NCBI GenBank assembly: GCA_026214975.1
Contig: CM047805.1
Span: 114,943,845 to 115,007,844, forward strand
Length of the DNA stretch: 64,000 bases
DNA from: Gentiana macrophylla
Lineage: Eukaryota > Streptophyta > Magnoliopsida > Gentianales > Gentianaceae
Direction of reading: 5' to 3'
In this document: piece after piece, positions 33,927 to 45,168 of the stretch
How the letters are laid out: each line of letters begins with the position of its first letter
Position numbering within the stretch: position 1 is the stretch's first letter
Made by a program: the position numbers and the translations under genes
The notes under the pieces: generated by a model
The model's input: only the letters and a program-made list of their open reading frames with translations
Databases searched by the model: none
What the model was told of the DNA's origin: nothing

Positions 33927-34826
33927 ATGTCTTCTCCATCCTCTTCTGCAACATATTCACCACTCGACTCTCCTTACTCTCTTAGTCTTATATCCTATCC
34001 ATCACGTCCGCCACCTTGCATCATAGATTATGGGTCCGAGATGGCTTGTATGCGTTACTTGGAAAACTACAATCACTCACCAATCCAACTTGAGAAAGGC
34101 TTGAATACTCGAAAGATTGCAGGTTACGGTGAGCTTCGCATCATGTGGGGTGGTTGGGAGAGATTTGTTCGTGCTCCTCGTGGCCGCATCAATGTCACGT
34201 TGGTGCGTGAGTTTTTTGCGGTTCTTTCTGAGACTCTTTCTGTGGAAGCCATCAATTTTTTGTCCATCCGCCGGGTTTAGGTTCCATTCACCCCTCTTGT
34301 GATCAACCATGCTTTCTTCATCCCTCAGGAGCAGGCACCTCCTCATAGCCACTACGAGGATGCTTGGTCTCTGGATAGCATGAGTGGACTGATTATTAAG
34401 CTTACCGAAGCCACTAGTGCTTTGTTTCCTAGTGAGCAAGACCCTGATCGTGATCTTTCCACGTATGCACTTTCCACCGACATGATAGCGTGGAAGCACA
34501 TCATCATTTCTAATGTCTTCCCTACGGACAACTTTTCTGAAATCACTGATGATGAGTTGCTGCTTCTCTACGCCGTTAAGGTTGGCGCAGTGATTGATTG
34601 GGGCGTTCTCATCCAGCGTGCAGCTGTTTGTTTTGCTAAGTCCCGATGAAATTTTCGTAAGCCTATGCCTTTTATCTGGTTGATCTCTCACATTTTCTCT
34701 CATGTGGCCAGTGTCCCTTCCCTTCCTTCTGATGTGATGTTTCCTAGCCATCGATCTCAGTCTGAGCTTCTTCCTCATGATCTGCCTGGTGGTTCTTCCT
34801 CTGCCGAGTCCGGTAACACTGATTGA
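33927..34826 (+). pseudogene. F1 env-like ORF2 with the same accessory domain
   Basis: 900 nt from ATG (MSSPSSSATYSPLDSP) to TGA with only two internal stops (TAG after SIRRV, TGA after AKSR), so nearly intact. A Ser/Pro N-terminus is followed by the domain signature WERFVRAPRGRINVTLVREF and, past the first stop, VPFTPLVINHAFF. A helical region follows (EITDDELLLLYAVKVGAVID). It ends in a Ser/Pro-rich tail. It resembles ORF1 and the fragment at 48546-49073 in the VR(E/Q)F(F/Y) and (T/S)P.(V/L)IN motifs. No transmembrane segment is obvious. Best called an accessory protein of unknown function. Confidence 0.7.
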
Positions 34827-36687
34827 GTTTGCAGTCATTGGTTGTGTGTCCTTTTATGCTAGCTTTTGATGTGTAATAATGCCTTTGGCAAACTATCTCC
34901 CCTCCCGTTGTTTCATTGTGATTCTGTAGCACTTGGTTTTATCGATGAACTAGTGGTTGCATGTTTTAATTCTATGGCTTTCCGGTTGATTTTATTCTTT
35001 GCATCCGTGCTTAGCTCCTTCCTTAGTGATGCTTACTCCCCGGATTTACCCATGCATTCTTTACCCTTAGTTCTTTTTGATTGTGCTATAGGTTTTTTAG
35101 TTTACACCGCACTAGGTTGGCATAACTCGATCTTCTCTGCTGAGAGAATCGATGCATGCCACCCTTTTTTGGTGTAAACCGATTTCATGGCCAAAGTTTC
35201 TGGTTGGGCCGGTCTAGACCGAACTAGCCTCGGTCTGCGCCGGGCTCCAAACGCATACCCTCTATTTTTTCACATCTCGCTCTGAACCGGGACATTTTCG
35301 GTTCAGGCCGACCACCACACTTTTGTACTAGTTTATCCCTATCTTCGCTCCTTTTGATTCCTTGTTGTTTTCCTAACTACATCTTTATTACTCACTTTCA
35401 TTGGGGACAATGTAAGTTCGTAAGTGGGGAGTGGAGACGTAGTTAGTTCAACAACGAGTAATCCCACTAAATACTTAAGAAGCGTTTCGAGCACTTTAAG
35501 CATGGCAACACACCTTGTGACATGAGTTAAGACTTTGTGATTGAAAGAACGAGTTCCTCAGCAAGGTGAACAACCGTGAAGAATTATGAGTACATTTTAA
35601 TTGCGTATCTTTGAGTGTAGTGTGAATCATTGAGTACGTATACTCTAATCTTTTGTTAACATGCAATCTCTCATACAATTGGGTAAGTTTACTCTCATTT
35701 ACAACCAAAAATTAAGCTTGGTATTCTTTCGAGGCGAAATAATAGGTGTTTAGAATCGGAGTAGGGATGACAATTTTTGGTATAACTTTGACTCGACCAA
35801 AGCCAAATGGCCTCCCCGAACATAAATTCCCTTTTTGTCCCCATCTTAGCCTTGTTAGAGTGGTGAGATCCCACTCGAAATAGCCATTCGTGATTAGCCT
35901 AATTATAACCCGACCCTTAGCCTAATTTTGGTCTACATTCCCTTGGCATCCAGCAAGTTTAGCAAGTTTCTATGGATTGTGTGGGTGGTGACAACGGAAC
36001 TAAGAGTTGGACGACATTGGTTGGAACAAGTTGAGATGGTACCTTATCATGTTCGGAGTCCATTGGTGTTTGGTTCCCTTTTCAAATTTTTTTTTGATGT
36101 TTATTATTTGTATAAAGTTCAATCAATAAAGGCTTCCAAAATTTCAAAAATCAAACCAAGCGAAGCCAAGTAGAATGTAAATATGAAGTAATAAATTTGA
36201 GTCATTGGAGGCAATTTTGGAGTGCAAGTGTACAAATTCTAAGTAATGCAAGGTTGGTAAGTAACTAACTAGAAGTTTGGATGGTTGTTGAGATGAAGGT
36301 GTAGATTCTTGCTATCTTGCCTTGTTCTTTTTGATTATCCTTCTTATCCTTTCCGTTAGCCAACTACCCGGGCCTAAACGTTAGAAGCCGCTTTGCTAAC
36401 TACCTGACCTACTCTTTGACTCTGAGTGCCTAATTAGTGAAGATTGATACCATTCTTAAGCTGTGTTTTTACCACGTGAGTAAGGCTTGTATGATTTCAT
36501 GATTGATTGCTTGGTAACAAGTTTGAGGAGTATTCACATACACACACTCCACTACTCAGATTGCGGTTAACATGTGCTTGTAATTCTAATCGTTTACATC
36601 ATCTAGTTGAACTCTCATTTCTTGATATTGCACTTTCTTAACCTATGGATCTAGTTGTTTGTCGCTTGTTTGCTTGAGGATGACCAA
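34827..36687 (+). other. F1 non-coding 3' region
   Basis: No credible gene. It holds four more boxes of the GGTCTNNACC type at 35209-35310 and a purine-rich AAGTGGGGAGTGGAG at about 35425, resembling a polypurine tract. The remainder is diverged Athila-type 3' UTR. The box array here is not followed by an ORF. Confidence 0.5.
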
Positions 36688-36706
36688 AAGCTAAGTGGGG
36701 AGTGGT
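36688..36706 (+). other. F1 polypurine tract
   Basis: AAAGCTAAGTGGGGAGTGGT immediately before TGATGTAAGTC. This matches the usual Athila layout of AAG..GGGGAG before a TGATG LTR start. Confidence 0.65.
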
Positions 36707-37028
36707 TGATGTAAGTCAACCAGATGATGCATGTTACGATGGTTTTACCCTATTTCTTAGGTGTCTAGTGAGGTTTTCGTATCAATTCGAGCGAATATTG
36801 TGATGATTTAGACCAATTTTTGTACATAGTAAATATTATTAGAATTAAACATTTTGGCATATTTTGAGGCTTATTAGCCGAATTTTGTTATTGGATTTAC
36901 CTGTGGTATCTTTGTGTTTTTGTTTTACAACACAGGTACCTAGGTTAGGAGCTCGGATCTTGGAAGGTTATAAATTTTAACGAATGTTGGAGAAGCAATT
37001 GGGGCAACTAGAGAAGAAATTTCATTTC

Positions 37029-37205
37029 CAGTGTGCATCCGGCTTAGACCGAGGCATTTCCGGTTTAGACCGAGGCATTTCCGGTCTAGACCGAGGCATC
37101 TTCGGTCTAAACCGAGTTTAGACTTCTCAAGAGCTGGAGTATTTAATGTTGACATCAGATCCCCAACTACTTTGTCAGTCTTGGTCTAGACCGAAACTTG
37201 TCGGG
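37029..37205 (+). repeat. Palindromic box array inside F1 LTR
   Basis: Four tandem ~22 bp units, each GGCATTTCCGGTYTAGACCGA or a close variant, at 37029-37113. They are followed by a TATTTAA-like site at 37139 and two more boxes, TTGGTCTAGACCGAAA and GGGTCTAGACCGG, to 37205. These are the same boxes that precede the two env-like ORFs of F1. Confidence 0.7.
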
Positions 37206-37758
37206 TCTAGACCGGAAGACCGAAATCAGAACTTTAAAAGAATTCATTTGCTTTATTTTGGGGATATCATCATTCAACTACCACTTCTCACTCTTCTTGA
37301 AGGCACCCCAACCTCCGAGGCTCTCCTTGCCAAAATCATCCATATTTAGCTATTAATTGAATGTGTAACATTAAGAATTCTTAGTTTAATCTTTTGGATC
37401 ACTTTGATTGGAGCTAAGTTTTCATCTTGTATGTACCAAACACCATTGGAGCTTCTTGAAGTTAAATGAAAGTTTCCCTTTTCAAGTTCATAGCTTGTGA
37501 TTGGTAAAATTCTCAGCCTCTACTTTGATTTAATTGTTCTTATTGATATGCATACTAACTTTGACATGTTGGAGTTCATATCAATGGGTAGCTAGTTCTA
37601 TACTAGCCAAGATGATGTTGTAGAGATAGTTTAATCTCTTTAGTTGATTGGAAATGGTTGTTTTTGTTGTTTAGTTTCAATTGTTGTGAATCTTTTCCTA
37701 CTTGCATTGTATGATTGCTTGTGTTGGAGTAATTAACTATTGCTTGCACACAGACACA

Positions 37759-37760
<2 letters not shown>

Positions 37761-37805
<45 letters not shown>
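37761..37805. repeat. (CA)n microsatellite
   Basis: About 22 CA units, preceded by imperfect CACAGACACAGA. A simple repeat within the F1 LTR. Confidence 0.95.
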
Positions 37806-37807
<2 letters not shown>

Positions 37808-38335
37808 AATGGAGACTGAAAGGAGATGTTAGGTGTGGGAAAAAGGGTAGGAAAACCGGAAGGTAAAGTCGACCTTAAGTGGAGCTCGATTTCTTATCCG
37901 GGGATTACATTCATGTTTTGCATTCAAGTTCGTATCGTGTCGAATCATTAGGTCTAGGACACCTAGGCCAAGGGGGAGGCATAGAGTAGTTTCATACACT
38001 AGTATGAGGGGAAACTACTTGCTTAGAAATGCACCAGTTCACGCATTTGAACACCTTTGGTAGGTTGGAAGGTAAATCATTCCAATGATACTATTGGAGG
38101 TTTGCTTGATCTACACATTATCTTGGTTGGGCTCTTTTATCATTTATCACCCCTTGTTATTACTAAAATCATTTAACAACTTAATAGCTTGTGTTATTGC
38201 GTCCTAGATTGAATATAAAAGCATTTTGGTGTTTAACCTCACAAATCCTTGTGGTACACGACCTTGACCACTGGACTAGACTACAATTGACCCGGTACAC
38301 TGCCGGTTAGATTGGACACCTAGAAAAGTTGCACC

Positions 38336-39604
38336 AGATATGGAAGGTGCATGATATTATATGTTTGATTCCCCCTGATAAACCACACGTAAATGTGCAT
38401 TGATTTTTGTTGATAATGATTGAGACTAAGTGAGTAGACAAACTATCTCTGTGAGATGTTCCAGCCATAATGACTGACCACTTCTGTCTTACCAAAAATA
38501 AGCATTTATTTTTCTCTTCCATGATTTTGTTTCTTTAGAACTTGTGTTGCATCTTATTAAAATTATCATGGCACTTGCATGCACATTGATATGATTAAGG
38601 TATTTGTTTCCTCCTTCATCCACACTTAACACCCTTGAGCCTTGACCTTTACTTGATCTTTGACCTAGCCAAGTTTTATAACCTTACCCAAAAAAAAATT
38701 GAATAGCTCGAATTTTTAATTTGCCCGGCCTTAAAATTTGTGGGATGTTGACTATTAAATTATGAAAACTCGATTGCAAAGAAATTAAGTTTGGGGGAGT
38801 CCATTTGTGTCTTGTATATTATTTCAAATCAAAAAAAGAGAAAATGGAAAGAAAGAAAAGAAATGCAAAAAAAAAAAAAAAAATCAAATATCAAAAATAA
38901 AAAACAGTCAATAAAATAGTGCAATCCCAAAATAGCCTCCATATTTGTTTTAGTTCTTTTTTGTGTAATAAAAAGTGGAGTGACATCCACATCTCCCCAA
39001 GTATAAAGTTATATTAGTAGCTCATTGTTAGAGATTATGTAGTTGTTGGATCGACCCCTTGAGATCACACGAGTTAATGAATTTGTAGTCACATGTTTCA
39101 CTAGTTTTAATGGCGGTGAACCACCCCTACCATGATATATAACCTACACGTATCCCTATTACCATCATATTAGTCCATTTCCCTACCTTCCCGGGCTATT
39201 CTCTACTACTGCCTTTTTCGAAGCCCTTATGATTTGTGTGGTGCATGTTGCTTTGGCGATTGATATGAGGTAATATACAAGCATATAGTAGGGCAGTTAC
39301 ATTGAATGAGCTTGAGTATTTAACCACCTCACAAATATGAGTGTTGAGCGATTTTATCCCGTGAGGGTCTAGTTGTTTGGTTGTTCTCGTTCTTAATAGA
39401 AGTATTTGTTCACGTTTAAGTGTGGTATTTTGAAAGAGGTTGACCATGTTTATATTACGCATTTGAACTATTGAAGTAGAATCTATTGAGGCCCGCGTAC
39501 TTTGCATCTTACTTGAGACTGTTCTATGTGTGTTCGAAGTGCTTTGTCTTGAGTTGATATTTTGACTTTCTTGGGGACAAGCAAGGTTTAAGCTTGGGGG
39601 AGTT
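38336..39604 (+). other. F2: 3' untranslated region of a second Athila-like element
   Basis: Non-coding. It includes a purine-rich AAATTAAGTTTGGGGGAGTC (near 38783), an A-rich tract near 38820-38900 and the terminal purine tract GCAAGGTTTAAGCTTGGGGG at 39581-39600, just before TGATAAGTCC. This is the typical Athila 3' end. The rest of F2 is not in the window, so F1 appears to have landed in F2 or to have been joined to it by deletion. Confidence 0.6.
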
Positions 39605-41071
39605 TGATAAGTCCAGCATTTACGGTTATTCTTGGATCATTTTGGCCTGTTTTAATGCCTATTTTGTGATTTTCGTATGATAAACTGCCTTTTTTGGACT
39701 AGGTTACTGCTGTGGATTTGATATTTTTGCAGATATGATGAATCCGGGCATAAAAGGCAATGAAAATGAGTCAAAATCATGAAGGCATGAAGAATCACAC
39801 CCATGTGTGAAAAAATGGAACAAGGTGTGAAAATTATTCAGATTTTTTGCAGGCCAACGAAATGTTCTGATTAGTGGAGAGATTTCCATGTAATTTTCTC
39901 AAGAAGCAACATGATATTGAGAAAAAGAAAAGGGATTACACGCTTAAAGAGTCCAAGAATGAAGGGAAATTGATTTTTAGAGATTATCTTGAGAAATTTT
40001 AATTATGGAAACTTAATATATGATGTATTTATCCTTTTATTTACTCAAAAAAAGTCGTGTAAGCTATCATACACGCCTCTCATCAATCCCCTTTGGTTGA
40101 ATTCTTGCTCCTCCTTCATCATCATCATCATCTCCCATCCCCAAGAACAAGGATTTTAGATTCAAGAAATTCAAGAACGAAGTTTTTTCAAGATTGGATT
40201 ATTTTATTCAATACTTTGACGGTGTATTTCTCTATCTTTTCTTCTTTTCTCTATTAATTTATTTTTCTTGTCAACATATGAATTTTATGATTAACTCATG
40301 GAATTTTGATATGTAACGTGAGTAGATATCAGTTTCTAGGATTAGGAGAAACCCGGATATGAATATATGATGTAAAAACTCAATCTTTACCTTGTTTTAT
40401 GGATGTGATACTTATAAATTGATTCTTGTGTGCTATTCTTGTTTGATTGTCGAAATTAATAGCTTGAGAGGGTGAATAATCGTAATTCTACGTAGAGAAA
40501 TTATTCGATTAATTAGTGATCGAAAAAGTACTAATTAATTGATACTTTAGGAAAACAAGAATTAAATCTATAGTTTTATTGGAATGAAAATTTGATAAAA
40601 ACCTTGATGGCATGAAATTATGGTTGTTTAAGGGATTTAAATTCATTCTATATCGTGGGAAACCGGGTGTAGTATGAATTTTGGTACGATCATGAAAATA
40701 ATTCGAAAGAATATTTTTGTGATAAAATTTGATAATTGCCTTTATAAGTGTAAATCTCATATCTTGGGGAAAACATTGTTGGTAAGTCGTATATTAATTT
40801 TGCGGTGACTCCGAAATCCTAGAAATGCTTTTAAATTGAATTTTCACCTAAATCTTGAAGTTCTTGGTTCATTCTTAACTTTCTTTATTTTCTTTAATTT
40901 TAGGATTTTTAGATAAAAACCTCCAAAATTTTGATTTGTCTAGCTAATATAAATCGAGAATTGTTTGGTGATTGACTACAAGTCCCTGTGGGATCGACAT
41001 CCTAAGTACTACTCGATAACCCGTGCGCTTGTGGTTGGATTTAGTGATTATCTATTGAAAATCACACATCA
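39605..41071 (+). repeat. F2 3' LTR
   Basis: Starts TGATAAGTCCAGCATTTACG and ends AAAATCACACATCA, with matching TGAT/ATCA ends, 1,467 bp. Near its end GGGATCGACATCCTAAGTAC resembles the U5 ends of Athila LTRs. Element D sequence begins at the next base. Confidence 0.75.
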
Positions 41072-44000
41072 TTAATTGCCCGATAACGTGCCTCGTATCT
41101 AAACATGATGACACAAATCTATGGCACCATCACTTAGGTCATGTTGGTATGACCACCATTGAGAAACTGTGCAAATAGAATCTCATACGTAGTCTGCTAA
41201 CATTTGATATGGACGAGTTTGACACTTGTGAGCCGTGTATACATTGCAAGCAAGCTAGAACTTCATTTAGATCCAAACACAAAGTGTCTTCCACTCGCAT
41301 CCTTGAATTTTTGCACATTGATCTTTTTGGCCCTACTAGAGTCGTAAGTCTAAGTGGAAAGTCTTATGTGCTCGTTGTTGTTGATGACTACTTCAAATTT
41401 ACCTGCACTCTGTTTTTGACTCACAAGAGTGATAGTGCTCAGACATTTTCTACTTTCATGAAGCAACTACAAAATACCTTTGATATATCTGTTGTAGTTG
41501 TCAGGAGTGACAGATGTGGTGAATTCATGGATACAAGTCTCATAGATTTCTGAGTACCTCGATGTCCATCATGAATTCTCTCCTCCTCGAACTCCCCAAC
41601 AAAATGGCGTTGTTGAGCGTAAGAACCAAACACTACAGGAATCTACTCGAACGATGTTGAATGAGTTCAAGGTGCCTCGATTTCTGTGGGCTGAGGCCGT
41701 TTCTTGTGCATGTTATGTTGTTAATCGAGTGTCTATTAGACATAGATTGCACAATACACTCTACGAAGTCCTAAGAAATTAGCCTCTGAAAGTTAACTAC
41801 TTTCACGATTTTGGATGCAAGTGTTTTGATGAGGGTCGAAGTAAGCCTCGCCACGTGTCATCTTTATATTGGCTAACCATTAAGTGAAGACATGTAAGCT
41901 ATAGCATTAAGGGCCAGGGGACCCACTTTATTCCTAAGGGCATACTTGAACCCCATGTGGGAGGTCTTACCCGTTATCCCGAACAGCACCACTGTAGGTC
42001 GTCTAGGTTGTTGAGGAGCATGGGTCCATGCTATATGGGCCAAGGCGGTCCGGAAGAGCTCGCCACAGGTCGGACAGAGCCTCCCTTATCCGATATTGCT
42101 CACGTGCATAAATTACAATATAAACATGGAAATATCCTTTAGTCATTAAGACTCTGATCCGGTCATTTAAACTACAGTGATTATCTCCTAAACTTAAGGG
42201 ATTGACTCGCGAAGCAAATTTTTAGGGTTACGAAATAGAGTCCTTGAAGGACAAGGCACAAGCATACCATGGACGAGATGTCCTCTATACAAATGATCCC
42301 AGGAATTATGAGAGACTTGATTTCAGATTCATTAACAGTATATGTAGGCAATTTGGGATTACACAATCTCAGGCTCAGTCTAAACATATTCAAATCACCC
42401 ATACATTTTCTAGGTTTTTAGGATCTTGATCATTGTCACTAGGATAATACGGCCCGGATTATTTAATAGATGAGATCCAGCATCGTCATGTTTCGTGTTG
42501 AATGATAAGGGAAATTTGGATAGTTTTGCGTCTAAGTCCATCAAATGCATATTCGTTGGTTATTCAGAGACCTCATAGGCTTATAGATGCTACTATCCAA
42601 TTTCTCTATGCATTATCGAGTCCATACACAATTCATTTCATTAGTCTGTTTCCTTGACTAACGTATGCTCTAGTGTGGAAGATAAGAATATAAGCATAGA
42701 ACAGTTGGACTTGGAGAATGAGTTTGAGCTGCTTCTGCCCATACAAAACGACACACCCCCTGGAATATAAGTAGAAGAAGAAGTAGATGTTAAGTCAACA
42801 TCACCCGTTGTGGATGACATCTTAGCAAATGATGCTCCGAATGAGGAAAACCTACAAGAGGAGAATGCCGGTGCTCCAGAACACAGATGGGAAAAGTACC
42901 ACACCCCGGATCTGATCATTGGTGATCCTGCTGCTGGTGTAAGCACCCGAAGGTCCACTTTCTATCCATCCTCTTTGCATGCATTCATTTCTGACATCGA
43001 ACCTAAGAAAGTTGATGAAGCCCTCTTAGATAATGAGTGGGTTATATATATGCAAGAAGAGCTTCATCAATTTGAAAGGAAAGATGTTTGGGAACTTGTT
43101 CCCCTACCTAAGGGTAAAACCTTGGTAGGCACACGATGGGCCTTTAGGAACAAGTTAGATAAAAACGGTAAAGTCATTCGGAATAAGGCTCGACAAGTTG
43201 CCTAGGGTTATACCCAACAGGAAGGCATCGATTACGTTGAGACCTTCGCCCAAGTTGCTCGGTTGGAAGCCATTTGACTTTTCATTGCGTTTGCATCTGG
43301 CTTAGGAATAAAGCTCCATCAAATGGACGTCAAGAGTGCCTTCTTAAATGGACTTATCGATAAAGAAGTGTATGTCTGTCAGCCCTCGGGCTTTGAGGAT
43401 ACACTTCATCTCGATTATATTTTTCGCCTCAAGAAAGCACTTTACGGACTCAAACAAATGCCTAGAGCATGGTACGATAAGTTGTCATCAGTGATATTAG
43501 CCAATGGCTTTGTTAGGGCCAGGGTAGATAATACCTTGTTTATAAAGAAGTCTGGCTCTGACATCCTGGATGCCCAGGTCTATGCTGATGACATTATCTT
43601 CGGATCCACCGTCCCTGCACTGTGCACTGAGTTTGAGACCTTGATGTCTTCTCAGTTTGAGATGTCAGCCATGAGAGAGTTAAGTTTCTTCCTCGGCTTA
43701 CAAATCAAACAGACACAGACTGGCACACATATAAGCCAAACTAAGTATATTAGAAATATGTTCACCAAGTTTAAATTTGATGGTTTGAAACCTTCTACGA
43801 CTCCTATGAGTTCGTCAGTCAATCTTAATCTTGATGAAGACGGTGAGCCAATTCACTCTTACTTATATCGATCTATGATCGGTCCTCTACTATACCTGAC
43901 CGCATCGAGACCTGACATACAGTTTGTCGTAGGACTATGTGCATGCTTTCAATCAAACCCTACGATGTCGTATTACACAGCTATAAGCATGTTTTCTGAT

Positions 44001-44120
44001 ATCTCAGGCACACACTCACACTGAGTCTCTAGTACTTTCGAGACTCATAACATACACTTATCACATACAATGATGCCGACTATGGTGGCCGTCATATTGA
44101 AAGGAAGAGTACAAGTGGCA
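41072..44120 (+). pseudogene. Element D: decayed copia pol close to element C
   Basis: Plus-strand integrase (DEFDTCEPCIHCKQARTSF, VVVDDYFKFTC, TPQQNGVVERKN), RT ([40 protein letters not shown]) and the start of RNase H. All are close to element C in sequence. Its 5' end is cut by the F2 LTR and its 3' end by the E LTR, in the RNase H ERKSTSG block. A solo LTR sits inside its integrase (41827-42488). In-frame stops correspond to Gln or Arg codons in C (CAG to TAG at CK*NLIR and A*GY; CGA to TGA at AI*LF). The RT catalytic motif is YADD rather than C's YVDD. Confidence 0.85.
41827..42488 (+). mobile_element. Solo LTR of the E family inside element D
   Basis: 662 bp, TGATGAGG...CATCGTCA, flanked by a perfect 5 bp duplication TGTTT (41822-41826, 42489-42493). 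Removing it and one TSD restores D's integrase frame. It shares the ends and the GCCACGTGTCAT block with the LTR at 44121-44763. This is the product of LTR-LTR recombination that removed the internal part. The small ORFs inside are chance. Confidence 0.9.
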
Positions 44121-44763
44121 TGACGATGCAGAAAATTGTCGGGTATAAATCTGGGCCATATATTCAAGATAAAGATAAAGAAAACAGAAAAAATATGAAT
44201 GAGAGATGATTTTTTAGGGTGTTTAGACTGAGCCTGGGATATTTTCTCCCAAGTTGCCTATGTATCCAAAGTATGTATTGGAATCAAGTCTTCCATAGTT
44301 CTTATGAAGGTTTATATATAGGGAGCACTTAGGCCCTAGGCCCGCATGGGCCGTGTCCAATATGGACTCTCTTTTGTTTCTTGCAAGAATAATAAAACCG
44401 TGTTTATCCTTGATTTTAAGAGATAATCATGGTATTCAAATATCAAAATAAATGATAAGGATCAGAGTTTTAATAGCTCAGGATTCTTTCCATAATTATC
44501 TTGTTAAAACGTGTAGTTATCATCATACGCTCTAGCGGACCTGCAGCGAGCAACTGAGGTCAAAGTGACCGATCTGCACAGTCCTGCCTCTACTTTGTCC
44601 TGACCGACCTGGGGTGGACTGGGGAGTAACCTGATCGGCTCCCTACCTGAGGATCGGGCTTAGCCTTTAGACTTGCCCTTAGAGTTAGGATCATGAGTCT
44701 ATTTTTATTACTATTTGGGTGTTGTGTGCATGACACGTGGCCTGGTTAAATCCGTCCTCATCA
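44121..44763 (-). repeat. Element E 3' LTR (Tat-type gypsy)
   Basis: On the plus strand it starts TGACGATGCAG and ends CCGTCCTCATCA; the element-strand start is TGATGAGGACGG. 643 bp. The left flank TGGCA would be the TSD, with its partner not visible. The internal purine tract to its right shows that it is the 3' LTR of a minus-strand element inserted into D. Confidence 0.8.
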
Positions 44764-44782
44764 TAAGCCCCCAGATATAGCT
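44764..44782 (-). other. Element E polypurine tract
   Basis: The minus strand reads ATATCTGGGGGCTTA immediately before TGATGAGG. It matches the gypsy Tat layout of a GGGGGCTTA purine tract abutting a TGATGA LTR. Confidence 0.65.
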
Positions 44783-44924
44783 GAGCTCTTGAGGTCAGAT
44801 CATATCTGTTTAAGATGCTTTTTGGTTATGTTAATCAGTCCTTAAGTTTTTAACTAGTCCACATTGACAAGTGGCAGAGTTCAGTTATGACATTGTCATA
44901 AATGTCCTAAAAAACGAGCCGTTT

Positions 44925-44980
44925 CCGTCTCACGTCTTTACGAGTGAGACGGTTTTCAAAGACGTGTTGAAGGGTTTATA
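44925..44980 (+). promoter_or_regulatory. Candidate promoter of E's antisense ORF: inverted repeat and TATA-like site
   Basis: A perfect 9 bp inverted repeat, CCGTCTCAC (44925-44933) and GTGAGACGG (44944-44952), is followed by TTTATAACA (44975) and a CT-rich leader. The ATG is at 45169. The leader holds TTGTAAGTAAG near 45095, a good splice-donor match. Same order of parts as before the other accessory ORFs. Confidence 0.45.
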
Positions 44981-45168
44981 ACAAGTACTTATACCCCTTG
45001 TCATATCAACCGTTGCACAATCTCTTTTAAACCCACGATCCGGTGCTGCTGAATCAGATTCACTCCAACTCTTTCTCCAATTTTTGACTCATTGTAAGTA
45101 AGTTTCTTCTTCTTTCCGTTGTATTTTCTTCTTCATCCGCTTTAATCCTAAAGCTCATTCGTGACCTA

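Larger units (their letters stand above)
30841..38335 (+). mobile_element. Element F1: 3' half of an Athila-like Ty3/gypsy element
   Basis: Contains the post-pol GCGCTAATGGGAGGCATCCC block typical of Athila-type elements (near 30940), two env-like ORFs, a long non-coding 3' region, a purine tract ending at 36706 and a 3' LTR. gag and pol are absent, so the 5' part is lost or lies outside. The right limit is approximate because no target-site duplication can be checked. Confidence 0.7.
36707..38335 (+). repeat. F1 3' LTR (right end approximate)
   Basis: Starts TGATGTAAGTCAACCAG. It contains a four-copy 22 bp box array at 37029-37113, two further boxes near 37175-37205, a (CA)n microsatellite and the block TTGACCCGGTACACTGCCGG (38287) shared with the LTR of element G. 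The 3' end is placed near GTTGCACCA because the G LTR ends ~90 bases after the shared block. No TSD confirmed. Confidence 0.6.

Noticed and set aside
34077..34838. 253-codon minus-strand ORF
   Set aside because: It is the antisense shadow of F1 ORF2, whose domain is recognisable and whose leader and TATA-like site fit the plus strand.
36940..37155. Minus-strand ORF with repeated LGLDRKC peptide
   Set aside because: Translation of the 22 bp box repeats in the F1 LTR; the DNA repeat is the signal, not a protein.
37603..37803. Cys-Val repeat ORF
   Set aside because: Translation of the (CA)n microsatellite.
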